Assembly (NCBI RefSeq): GCF_019218885.1
Contig: NZ_JAHUWT010000005.1
Span: forward strand, 1-64,000
Length of the DNA stretch: 64,000 nucleotides
From: Bordetella sp. BOR01
GTDB taxonomy: Bacteria; Pseudomonadota; Gammaproteobacteria; Burkholderiales; Burkholderiaceae_B
Direction: 5' to 3'
Shown here: positions 23,267-30,842 of the stretch, one piece after another
Layout: each line of letters opens with the position of its first letter
How positions within the stretch are numbered: the stretch's first letter is position 1
Notes under the pieces: generated by a model
Database searches by the model: none
Seen by the model: the letters and a program-made list of their open reading frames with translations, nothing else
What the model was told of the DNA's origin: nothing
Position numbers and translations under genes: made by a program

Positions 23267-24193
23267 TCAAATCAATAGCCCTGCGACTTGTGACTTCAGC
23301 ACTCCGATGGTAGCGCTCATGGTGTGTGTAATCGGCCGGCTGGGAGCTGTTGCTACCACAAAACGCGCTGCGATTTCGGGCGCTTCAAGGCGGCGCTCGC
23401 TGAATGCGCCGGTGACGATTTCCTTGGTCAGGCCCAGACGCGGTAGCAGGGTTGCCACCTTGCCCATCGCGACCAATTCCTTTGTGAGTTGAATATCGTC
23501 TACTTCGTAGACAATGTTCAGGGCGATATTGTTCTTGGTCGCGGCAAGATCAATATGGCGGCGCAGGCCGTGCTCCCGTGTAGGTATGACCAACGGAATT
23601 GAGCGCACATCCTCGAAGCGGATGGCCTGTTCGGTACTGTCCTGCAGAAACTCCGACTCGGCTCGACACGCGAATACGACACGCGTTGCGCCCAGTGGCT
23701 CAAAGACAAGCTGGGATGTAAGGCCAACCTCGTTGAGAATGGCAATATCAATCCGTCCTTGCATTAGCCATTCATATTGATAGCGGGAATACGCTGCAAC
23801 CAGATTGACCCGCACGTCTGGAAAGCACTGCCGCATCTCTGCAAGGAAGTTGGCGCCGATGGCGCTCATCAGCATCGGAGACAACGCCAGAGACACTTGG
23901 CCGCTGGGCCGCGCACTGCAATCCGCGATGCTGTTGATCGCCAACGCAAGCTCAGCCACGATGGGCCGTGCAGTCTCCAGCAAAGTCTGACCCGCGGGCG
24001 TGGCCACCACGCCGCGGCCATGTCGATATAAAAGCCTGGCCCCGCAAATACTTTCCAATTCTTTGATGCGGCGGCTTACGACGGATTGCGGCAGCCCAAG
24101 CATGCTGGCAGCCGCGGAAAGCCCACCTGAGTCAGCGACCATGAAGAATGTCTTGAGAAGATTTGTATCCACGACCTCGGCCAGGTTCGTCAA
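23267..24193 (-). CDS. LysR family transcriptional regulator of the aldolase/LeuCD-like block
   Basis: 308 residues. The winged-helix domain spans about residues 10-68 (LLKTFFMVADSGGLSAAASM, PQSVVSRRIKELE), followed by the two-lobed effector domain. It is divergent from the Bug gene across 241 bases containing a CGATA-GCTGA-TATCG dyad, the usual place for a LysR operator, so it probably controls the block 24435-28021 in response to its substrate. Base composition is visibly less G+C-rich than the core genes on the left. Confidence 0.9.
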   Translation of the reverse strand: MTNLAEVVDTNLLKTFFMVADSGGLSAAASMLGLPQSVVSRRIKELESICGARLLYRHGRGVVATPAGQTLLETARPIVAELALAINSIADCSARPSGQVSLALSPMLMSAIGANFLAEMRQCFPDVRVNLVAAYSRYQYEWLMQGRIDIAILNEVGLTSQLVFEPLGATRVVFACRAESEFLQDSTEQAIRFEDVRSIPLVIPTREHGLRRHIDLAATKNNIALNIVYEVDDIQLTKELVAMGKVATLLPRLGLTKEIVTGAFSERRLEAPEIAARFVVATAPSRPITHTMSATIGVLKSQVAGLLI

Positions 24194-24275
24194 CTGCCGG
24201 CAATGATTCTAGCAGCCAGAGGGCGTATCCAATTAACAGGAAATCTAGGGTTTTCTCGTGGTGGGCATTAAAAAA

Positions 24276-24290
24276 CGATAGCTGATATCG
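24276..24290 (+). promoter_or_regulatory. Dyad in LysR/Bug divergent region (candidate LysR operator)
   Basis: CGATA and TATCG are separated by GCTGA, flanked on the outside by A-rich and T-rich runs. An ATA-N-TAT dyad in the gap between a LysR gene and its divergent target is the typical operator form. Predicted by eye. Confidence 0.4.
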
Positions 24291-24434
24291 CTTTTCAGGG
24301 CTTTTTCTGCCAATGGCCGGCTCTTAGACTGGCTCACGAATATCGCTATGCCCACGATGCCGCTTCGAAGCAGCGAAGCTGCATTTTCGGAACCCGGCCC
24401 GCTTGGTGCCCGACAACTCTATAACCAAAACATC

Positions 24435-25403
24435 ATGAGAAGACAAATCATTGCCTGTCACCTCGCAGCCCTGCTGCTTCCCTTGCAGGTGTCTGCACAG
24501 GCTTATCCAGTGAAGCCGATACGCATAATCGTCAGCAACTCACCTGGCTCGGCTGCGGATCAGCTTGCTCGCGTTGTTGCAATCCTCCTGACCGACTCGT
24601 TCAAGCAACCCGTGATCATCGAAAACAAGCCTGGTGCCAACGGCAATATCGGCATGGATGCCGTGGCCAAGGCCGCGCCTGATGGCTACACGTTGGGGTT
24701 ATCCGCGCCCAGCACGATGACCATCAACCCATTTGTTTATCAAAAGATGCCTTTTGATCCGGCGAAAGATCTGATACCCATCACTCAGTTGACATCGATT
24801 CCTTTTGTGCTGGTGGCTAATCCGAAACTCGGTGTGAAGACGGTGAGCGAATTGATCTCCTATGGAAAGCGCAAGGAGGACGGCCTGAATTTCAGTTCCG
24901 CTGGCGTGGGAAACCTGGGCCATTTGTCCGGTGAGCTGCTCGGTATGCAAACCAGCATGAAGCTGTTGCATATCCCTAATAAGGGCGATGCGCCCGCGCT
25001 GATGGACGTGATGGGCGGACAAACAGATTTTATGTTTGTCCCGCTTCCCGCTGCTTCCGAACAAATACGCAACGGCAAACTTGCGCTTCTTGCCGTGGCC
25101 GGAGCCAAGCGTGATCCTGGATTCCCCGACACGCCCACGTTGGCACAGGCTGGTATAGGCGGGGTTGTGGTGGAAGGTTGGACCGGCTTGGTGGCAGCTG
25201 CCGGCACGCCTGCCAAGATTGTCGAACAGATCCAGGCCGCATTGGCTGATCGCTTGCAGGCCCCGGAAATCAGGCAGCAAATCTTGAATCAGGGATCGTA
25301 TGTTGTTGCCAGCGACCCGGCCGCCTTTCGGAGTTTCGTTACCGCTGAGTCGGATAAATGGTCTCACGTCGTTCAAGCATCCGGTGTGCAACTCAACCAT
25401 TGA
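24435..25403 (+). CDS. Bug-family (tripartite tricarboxylate transporter) periplasmic binding protein
   Basis: 322 residues from ATG 24435 (MRRQIIACHLAALLLPLQVSAQA signal peptide); the longer frame is rejected because the signal peptide begins here. Mature part shows the Bug pattern: YPVKPIRIIVSNSPGSAADQLAR, KPGANGNIG, AAPDGYTLG and AAAGTPAKIVEQIQ. These proteins bind small carboxylates in the periplasm. No TctA/TctB membrane partners are in the window. It leads the operon with the aldolase and the aconitase-like pair, so its ligand is probably their substrate. Confidence 0.9.
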   Translation: MRRQIIACHLAALLLPLQVSAQAYPVKPIRIIVSNSPGSAADQLARVVAILLTDSFKQPVIIENKPGANGNIGMDAVAKAAPDGYTLGLSAPSTMTINPFVYQKMPFDPAKDLIPITQLTSIPFVLVANPKLGVKTVSELISYGKRKEDGLNFSSAGVGNLGHLSGELLGMQTSMKLLHIPNKGDAPALMDVMGGQTDFMFVPLPAASEQIRNGKLALLAVAGAKRDPGFPDTPTLAQAGIGGVVVEGWTGLVAAAGTPAKIVEQIQAALADRLQAPEIRQQILNQGSYVVASDPAAFRSFVTAESDKWSHVVQASGVQLNH

Positions 25404-25439
25404 ACATTGTGTATTTCAGTCTCTCGATAGGACGAAAAC

Positions 25440-26186
25440 TTGATTACGCCAAATAAGGTAAAGGCGGCATTGCGTGATGGTACGCAGGCCTATGGATTCA
25501 TTCTCACCATTCCGTCTGCCGAAATGGTGGAGATTCTGGGACGTACGGGCCTGGACTACGTGCAAATCGATGGCGAACATGGCCTCTTCGATATGACGGA
25601 TATCGAGCGCATCTGTCGCGCCGCAGACCTGGTTGGGATGACGCCGATTGCGCGAGTTCCTGATTTGTCTGCCATCACCATAAACACTTTTCTGGATCGT
25701 GGATTACGCGGTATTGTCGGGCCGCATATTTCCTCGAAAGCGGATGCCGAACAGTTGGTGCGCGCCTGCTACTTCGGTCCGATAGGCCAACGGTCGTTCG
25801 GTGATGGCCGCGGCGTGCATTATGCGGCGTACAAGTCGGACTTGCGCAGCTATTACGAACAGACCAATCGGGAAACGCTGGTCGGTGCCATGCTGGAAGA
25901 CCGGCACGCTGTCGATAATCTGGATGACATCCTCTCGGTGCCGGGTATCGACTTCTTCTACATCGGCATGAATGATTTCTCGCAAGGTCTGGGCTACCCC
26001 GGCCAGCCAAGGCATCCGGAGGTCATCCGCATACGCAACGAAACAGTGGCGCGGATCCACGCGGCCGGGCGCATGCTCCGAGAGGACTTCATGGTGGAAA
26101 TTCGCACCAATGAGCTGCTTGTGAATGGCGTCAGCGCCATCACTGAGCAACGCGATGAACGACGTGGCGCCATTGGCGTGCAGTGA
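25440..26186 (+). CDS. HpcH/HpaI-type class II aldolase/lyase (TTG start)
   Basis: 248 residues starting at TTG 25440 (GATAGGACG upstream). The pattern is that of 2-keto-3-deoxy acid/4-hydroxy-2-oxo acid aldolases: IDGEHG (catalytic-loop His about 47), IARVP (Arg 72), MLED (Glu 153) and GMNDFSQGLG (Asp 179), giving the Glu/Asp metal ligands and the His/Arg pair. It should cleave a hydroxy-oxo acid to pyruvate or oxaloacetate-type products plus an aldehyde. It sits between the Bug gene (36 bases) and the aconitase-like large subunit (13 bases), so a pathway of hydration/isomerisation followed by aldol cleavage is inferred. Confidence 0.85.
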   Translation: MITPNKVKAALRDGTQAYGFILTIPSAEMVEILGRTGLDYVQIDGEHGLFDMTDIERICRAADLVGMTPIARVPDLSAITINTFLDRGLRGIVGPHISSKADAEQLVRACYFGPIGQRSFGDGRGVHYAAYKSDLRSYYEQTNRETLVGAMLEDRHAVDNLDDILSVPGIDFFYIGMNDFSQGLGYPGQPRHPEVIRIRNETVARIHAAGRMLREDFMVEIRTNELLVNGVSAITEQRDERRGAIGVQ

Positions 26187-26199
26187 ACGAGGAAGCGCA

Positions 26200-27477
26200 A
26201 TGGGAATGACAGGATTCGAGAAAATCGTGGCCCGCGCCAGCGGTGTTTCGCATGTGCAGCCAGGCGATGTAGTGTATCCCGTGGCAGACCTTGCCTTCCT
26301 GCACGATGGACAGGTCGAGGCAAGCAGGCGCGACCTGGACGACATCGGGATCGACCGGCTGTGGGACCCTTCGCGCGTAGTCTTTGTCACTGACCACGAA
26401 GTCGTATACGGGACGCCACGCGCCGCATTGCGCGGACAGCGTATACGCGAGACGGCTCGCGCATGGAAAATCGATCACTTCTACGATGTCGGGCAAGGTG
26501 GGCATGGCCATATATTCCCGCTCGAAAGGGGAATGGTCGGCCCCGGCATGTTCATCTTCGCCAATGACATGCACTGTACGAACTTCGGTGCGGTCGGCGC
26601 AGTCGGTTTGCGGGCTGGCGGCGAAATCATCAGTGTGCTGGTAAAAGGCTCTCTTTGGGTGAAAGTGCCGGCCACGATCAAAGTCATGCTGCGCGGCAAA
26701 CTGCAGCAAGGCGTGCTCGGGCGTGACCTGGGTGCCCGCCTGGCACGCGATCTCGCCACCCGCAGATTCGGCGTAGACGCGACCTACCGCGTTGTAGAGC
26801 TGGACGGCGACCTGGATCAGTTCGATCGTGCCGCGCGTGTTGCCCTGTGCAATGCGCCCACAGAGGTAGGCGCGGCGAGCGTATTCATCGCGCCCTCCAA
26901 GGCGATCCTTGCACAGGCCAATCAGGCTGGAAACCGCACTTTCGAGCCGATGTATAGCGATCCGGACGCTGTGTACGAAGCCCACGGCGAAATCGACTTG
27001 AGCGCTCTGGAGCCTCAAGTCGCACTGCCAGGTGGCCCCGAAAAGGCGGTCGATATCTCGGATGTGGTGGGGGTGCCCATTCAGCATGCCTTCATCGGCG
27101 CATGCGGCTCTGGCATGTATGAAGATCTCGAACTTGCCGCCGACGTGTTGCGCGGGCGGAAAGTGGCACAAGGAACCCGACTCTTCATCGTTCCTGGCTC
27201 GGTCGACTCTGCGCGGCGCATGGGTGTCGAAGGCCTTCTGGCCGTTTTTCAGAACGCTGGCGCCATTGTCTTGCCGTCTGGCTGTGGCCCGTGCGCGGGC
27301 GGTTCTATGGCTCCTCTGACATCCGGCGAGACATCGATTTCAACGGCGGCCACCAACGGCGCGGGGCGAATGGGGGCCAAGGACGCATCTATCTACCTTG
27401 GCAGTCCGGCCACCGTTGCGGCCTCCGCCGTCGCTGGCTACATTGCCGATGCCCGCCAATTTGACCAAACTCGATAG
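26200..27477 (+). CDS. Aconitase/LeuC-like large subunit with altered active-site motifs
   Basis: 425 residues from ATG 26200 (GAGGAAG upstream). It aligns by eye with LeuC over its whole length and keeps the [4Fe-4S] cysteines: Cys302 in FIGACGSGM and Cys362/Cys365 in SGCGPCAG. However, canonical residues are replaced: GSCTNSR reads GACGSGM, GDSHT reads NDMHC (122-126) and the SNRNFEGR region reads TNGAGR (385-390), losing one substrate Arg. Asp65-His66 of the MDH motif remain. An aconitase-type dehydratase/isomerase acting on something other than isopropylmalate is inferred. The small subunit follows after 10 bases. Confidence 0.85.
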   Translation: MGMTGFEKIVARASGVSHVQPGDVVYPVADLAFLHDGQVEASRRDLDDIGIDRLWDPSRVVFVTDHEVVYGTPRAALRGQRIRETARAWKIDHFYDVGQGGHGHIFPLERGMVGPGMFIFANDMHCTNFGAVGAVGLRAGGEIISVLVKGSLWVKVPATIKVMLRGKLQQGVLGRDLGARLARDLATRRFGVDATYRVVELDGDLDQFDRAARVALCNAPTEVGAASVFIAPSKAILAQANQAGNRTFEPMYSDPDAVYEAHGEIDLSALEPQVALPGGPEKAVDISDVVGVPIQHAFIGACGSGMYEDLELAADVLRGRKVAQGTRLFIVPGSVDSARRMGVEGLLAVFQNAGAIVLPSGCGPCAGGSMAPLTSGETSISTAATNGAGRMGAKDASIYLGSPATVAASAVAGYIADARQFDQTR

Positions 27478-27487
27478 AGAGAAGGAA

Positions 27488-28021
27488 ATGCCAGATACGC
27501 AATGGCGGCTGAATGGCCGCTGCTTCAAGTTCGGAGATGACCTTGCCCACGACGGTGCGATGATGCCGTTCAAATATGTCATCGAGCGGGTTTACGATGC
27601 GGCAGAACTGGTCCCGCATTTGTTCGAAGAAGTGGATACCTCGCTGAGCGCCCAGTTCAAGCCCGGCGACATCCTTGTCGCTGGAAAGAATTTTGGCAAG
27701 GGAAAACCCCATGTACAAGCCTACATCGCACTACGCGCCCTGGGCGTGGGGGTCGTCTGCGAATCCATGCCATTTCTCTCGTATCGTGCCGCCATCGGCC
27801 GGGGCCTGCTGTTTCTGACCGACTGCACCGGAGCGTCGACGCTGGTCGAACAAGGGGACCATCTCGAGGTAGATTTCAGCACCGGGGAATTTCATAATCA
27901 CACCCAGCGTATCGAACGACAGTTTCCTCCGCTACCGGCGGCACTGAAAGAGATGGTTGAACTCGGGGGCATCAATGGCGTGTTGCAGAAATGGTGGGAG
28001 GCCAATGGCAAGGCGGCATGA
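27488..28021 (+). CDS. LeuD-like small (swivel) subunit lacking the SSRE motif
   Basis: 177 residues from ATG 27488 with GAGAAGGA directly upstream. The fold-defining start (GRCFKFGDDLAHD) and the GKNFGKG segment (66-72) match LeuD/aconitase swivel domains, but the following SSREH, which supplies the catalytic Ser and substrate-binding Arg, reads KPHVQ (73-77). The change parallels the rewritten motifs of the large subunit, so the pair is probably a coherent enzyme with a new substrate rather than a decayed LeuCD. Last gene of the LysR-linked block; a terminator follows. Confidence 0.83.
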   Translation: MPDTQWRLNGRCFKFGDDLAHDGAMMPFKYVIERVYDAAELVPHLFEEVDTSLSAQFKPGDILVAGKNFGKGKPHVQAYIALRALGVGVVCESMPFLSYRAAIGRGLLFLTDCTGASTLVEQGDHLEVDFSTGEFHNHTQRIERQFPPLPAALKEMVELGGINGVLQKWWEANGKAA

Positions 28022-28122
28022 AACCCGGGCATCGACGGGAAATCGCATCCTTGCCTGGCGCATCTTCGCTGAAAAATTTGAGGTCGGCTTGATCTGACCC
28101 CGAAATCCGATTGGTTATATGG

Positions 28123-28148
28123 GCCGGCCCCGCAGGGGCCGGCTTTTT
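28123..28148 (+). terminator. Intrinsic terminator after the LeuCD-like block
   Basis: Nine-base perfect stem GCCGGCCCC / GGGGCCGGC, loop GCA, then TTTTT. It ends the 24435-28021 unit and marks the right side of the accessory block. Confidence 0.88.
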
Positions 28149-28224
28149 CTTGCCTCAAAATCGTTCTGCAATGATTTGTTTAGAACCAATTTGAAGTAAA
28201 TCGAAGCTTTCTCGTTCGGCGTAA

Positions 28225-28253
28225 ACTTCATGGTCATGTCACATTTCCGTCAG
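28225..28253 (+). promoter_or_regulatory. Pho-box-like repeats upstream of olsB
   Basis: Three 7-base units at 11-base period, ACTTCAT, ATGTCAC and CCGTCAG, separated by 4-base spacers (GGTC, ATTT), resemble the PhoB consensus CTGTCAT. A 6-2-6 dyad GTCAGA-TG-TCTGAC (28249-28262) overlaps the last unit. No good -10 box lies at the standard distance, so this is weaker than the ppk and pstS sites. Confidence 0.5.
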
Positions 28254-28307
28254 ATGTCTGACACATCCGGTCTCCACACTGTCCTCACATTCTAGGAGTT
28301 CCGCGTA

Positions 28308-29111
28308 ATGCTCGAATTAGCACGCATCGATCCTCGGCAGAATGGCGCCGAGCCCTGGGCCAGCCCCGCGTCGCGGGTTCTGGTGGTGGGGCTTGCGTGC
28401 ACCCCTGACGAGGTCGAGCAGATCCAGCGCCTGCGTTACAAGGTGTTCACCGAAGATATGGGGGTGGTTTTCCCCGACGCACACGACGGCATCGAGCAAG
28501 ACCGCTACGACCCCTGGTGCGAGCATCTGATGGTGCGCGAGCTCGATTCCGGGCGGGTGGTGGGCACCTACCGGATCATGACCCCCGAAAAGGCGCGCCA
28601 GGCGGGCGGCTATTACTCCGAGTCCGAATTCGACCTGTCCGGGCTGGACGCGCTGCGCGGCCAACTGGTCGAAGTGGGCCGCTCCTGCACCCACGCCGAT
28701 CATCGCAGCGGCGTGGCCATCATGTTGCTGTGGTCCGGGCTGGCCGAATTCATGCGCCGCGGCGGGTACCGTTACATGTTGGGCTGCGCCAGCGTCAGCC
28801 TGCGCGACGATGGCGTCACCGCCGCCGAGGTCTGGCGCAATGTTGCCAGCCATCTGCAAGATCCCCGGTTGCCCCGGATCGAGCCCTTGCACCGCTATCC
28901 GGTCGAGCGCCTGGACAGCGTCCTGCCGGCCCGCGTGCCCCCGCTGATCAAGGGCTACCTGAAGCTGGGCGCGCGCATCTGCGGCGAGCCGGCCTGGGAC
29001 CCGGATTTCAACACGGCCGACTTTCCGGTGCTGCTGGACATGGCCTGCATGGACGATCGCTACCGGCGCCATTTCGGGCTGGAGCCCGCCACCGCATCCG
29101 AGGTGGCCTGA
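28308..29111 (+). CDS. olsB: OlsB-like L-ornithine N-acyltransferase (GNAT, Acetyltransf_5)
   Basis: 267 residues. The GNAT-type region includes RLRYKVFTEDMG, GTYRIM, EVGRSCTHADHRSG and MLGCASVSLRDDG, characteristic of the OlsB/hemolysin-like acyl-ACP-dependent acyltransferases that make lyso-ornithine lipid. OlsA, which would complete ornithine lipid, is not in the window. Ornithine lipids are phosphorus-free and accumulate under phosphate limitation in several bacteria; the Pho-box-like repeats upstream and the ppx/ppk/pst neighbours fit that role. TAGGAG lies 10 bases before the ATG. Alternative: another autoinducer-synthase-like acyltransferase. Confidence 0.82.
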   Translation: MLELARIDPRQNGAEPWASPASRVLVVGLACTPDEVEQIQRLRYKVFTEDMGVVFPDAHDGIEQDRYDPWCEHLMVRELDSGRVVGTYRIMTPEKARQAGGYYSESEFDLSGLDALRGQLVEVGRSCTHADHRSGVAIMLLWSGLAEFMRRGGYRYMLGCASVSLRDDGVTAAEVWRNVASHLQDPRLPRIEPLHRYPVERLDSVLPARVPPLIKGYLKLGARICGEPAWDPDFNTADFPVLLDMACMDDRYRRHFGLEPATASEVA

Positions 29112-29176
29112 CCGTGCGCCGGTTGCTCAGACGATTGAGCATCCGGTTGATCTGTCGAGCCACCCGCCCATTGCGG

Positions 29177-30664
29177 CTAGAACTCAAGCAGCTCGAAAGA
29201 GAAACCGACTTTTCGCCATTCTGATTCTTCGGCGCGCAGGGTGAAGTCGCTGAGCGGGTGCTTGGCCAGCCAGGCCCGATCCACGCGTACCACGATCGAA
29301 TCGCCGCGCACCGACACCGTGAGCGGCATTTGCGCGATGTCGACGCGGCGGCGCAGCAACAGCACCGCCAGCCTCAGGCACAGAATGGCCACCCATTGGC
29401 TGCGGTCGCGCACCAGCGGTTCCAACTTGCCCAGCTTGCCCTGGTGGCCCAGTGCCAGCAAGGCCAGCAGTTGCTGGTCGGCCCGCGAAAACCCCGGCAT
29501 GTCGGCGTTGCCCAGCACGTAGGCGGTGTGCTTGTGGTATGCGTTGTGGGCGATCGACAGGCCCATTTCGTGCAGGTCGCCCGCCCAGCCCAGCGCATTG
29601 CGCAGTTCGCTGCGGCCTTCGTCGGCCGGGTAGATCGAATCGAACAGAGTCAGCGCCGCCTGGCGCACCCGCTGCGCCTGGTTGGTGTCGATGTGGTAGC
29701 GCTTCATGAACTGCTGCACCGACTCGTCGCGCTTGTCGTGCGCGGCGTCGCGGCCCAGCAGGTCGTACAGCACCCCCAGCCGCAGGGCGCCGTCGCCGGT
29801 ATGCATGACTTCGATGCCCAGTTCGTCGAACAGCGCGCTCATGATGGCCAGGCCGCCCGGCAGCACGTCGGCGCGTTCCAGCTTGATGCCGGGCAATTCT
29901 TGCGGGATGACCCGGCCCGACCGGATGATGCGGTCTTTCAGGCGGTTCAGGCCGGCCCGCGTGATGCCGTTGTCGGAAAAGCCGCATTCGGTCAGGATGG
30001 CGTATAGCGCCTTGGCGGTGCCTGACGAGCCATAGGCTTCTTTCCAGCCCGTCTTGCGGTACTGCTTGGCGATCACTTCGATTTCGCGCCGCGCCGTCAG
30101 TTCGGCCTGTTTCATCTGGTGGGCGTCGACCACGCCGTCGGGGAAGAACTGCCGGCTATAGCTGACACAGCCCATGTACAGCGATGACATCAGGCCGGGC
30201 TCGAAGCCTTTGCCGATGATGACCTCGGTGGATCCGCCGCCGATATCGATCACCAGGCGCTTGTTGGGCGAGAGGGGCAGCGTATGCACGACCCCGGAAA
30301 AAATAAGCCGGGCCTCTTCGCGCCCGGCAATCACTTCAATGGGGAAACCCAGCGCCGCTTCGGCGCGGGGCAGGAATTCGGGCGTATTGCGGGCCACCCG
30401 GAAAGTGTTGGTGGCCACCGCCCGCACCCGGCTGGGGTGGAAGCTGTGCAGCCGTTCGCCAAAGCGTTCCAGCACTGCCACGGCGCGCTCTACCGAGGGC
30501 TCGCCCAGCCGCTTGTCGTGATCCAGCCCGGCGGCCAGCCGGACGGTCTCTTTCAGGCGATCTATCTGGTAGATCTGCGCCCCGCCTTCTTGCTGGACGA
30601 CCCGCCCGATAGAGAGACGAAAGCTGTTTGAGCCGAGGTCTACGGCGGCCAGAAGTTGATCCAT
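29177..30664 (-). CDS. ppx: Exopolyphosphatase (Ppx/GppA family)
   Basis: 495 residues from the start at 30664 (MDQLLAAVDLGSNSFRLSIG). The ASKHA ATPase-like phosphate motifs DLGSNSFRL, VIDIGGGSTEV and YGSSGTAKAL are intact and a C-terminal HD-like domain follows (about 310-495, including AHNAYHKHTAY). It releases orthophosphate from polyphosphate and may also hydrolyse pppGpp. The more upstream frame is rejected because the family start is here. It is divergent from ppk across 178 bases and convergent with olsB, so the polyphosphate-making and -breaking genes share a control region. Confidence 0.93.
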   Translation of the reverse strand: MDQLLAAVDLGSNSFRLSIGRVVQQEGGAQIYQIDRLKETVRLAAGLDHDKRLGEPSVERAVAVLERFGERLHSFHPSRVRAVATNTFRVARNTPEFLPRAEAALGFPIEVIAGREEARLIFSGVVHTLPLSPNKRLVIDIGGGSTEVIIGKGFEPGLMSSLYMGCVSYSRQFFPDGVVDAHQMKQAELTARREIEVIAKQYRKTGWKEAYGSSGTAKALYAILTECGFSDNGITRAGLNRLKDRIIRSGRVIPQELPGIKLERADVLPGGLAIMSALFDELGIEVMHTGDGALRLGVLYDLLGRDAAHDKRDESVQQFMKRYHIDTNQAQRVRQAALTLFDSIYPADEGRSELRNALGWAGDLHEMGLSIAHNAYHKHTAYVLGNADMPGFSRADQQLLALLALGHQGKLGKLEPLVRDRSQWVAILCLRLAVLLLRRRVDIAQMPLTVSVRGDSIVVRVDRAWLAKHPLSDFTLRAEESEWRKVGFSFELLEF

Positions 30665-30777
30665 GCGGCATGTCGGTAAGACTGTAAGTGGCCCGATTAT
30701 AGAGAACCGATATGACAGCGCTTTGCCGGGCTGCCTCATTCCCCCTCTTTTGGCGTACGCTAGGGGGTTGCGCTGCA

Positions 30778-30811
30778 ATGTCATGGAACCGTCACGTAAC
30801 TGCAGTAAAAC
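30778..30811 (+). promoter_or_regulatory. Pho box and -10 upstream of ppk
   Basis: ATGTCAT-GGAA-CCGTCAC (30778-30795) matches two 7-base PhoB units at the 11-base period; 10 bases later TAAAAC (30806-30811) is a plausible -10. This is the standard spacing of a PhoB-activated promoter, and the same geometry appears before pstS. Confidence 0.65.
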
Positions 30812-30842
30812 CAGGACTTTGTCCCTTTGCATGGAATCCGGT

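Noticed and set aside
26200-28021. Calling the pair leuC and leuD of leucine biosynthesis
   Set aside because: Key substrate-binding motifs are replaced in both subunits and the neighbours are an aldolase and Bug, not leuB or leuA.
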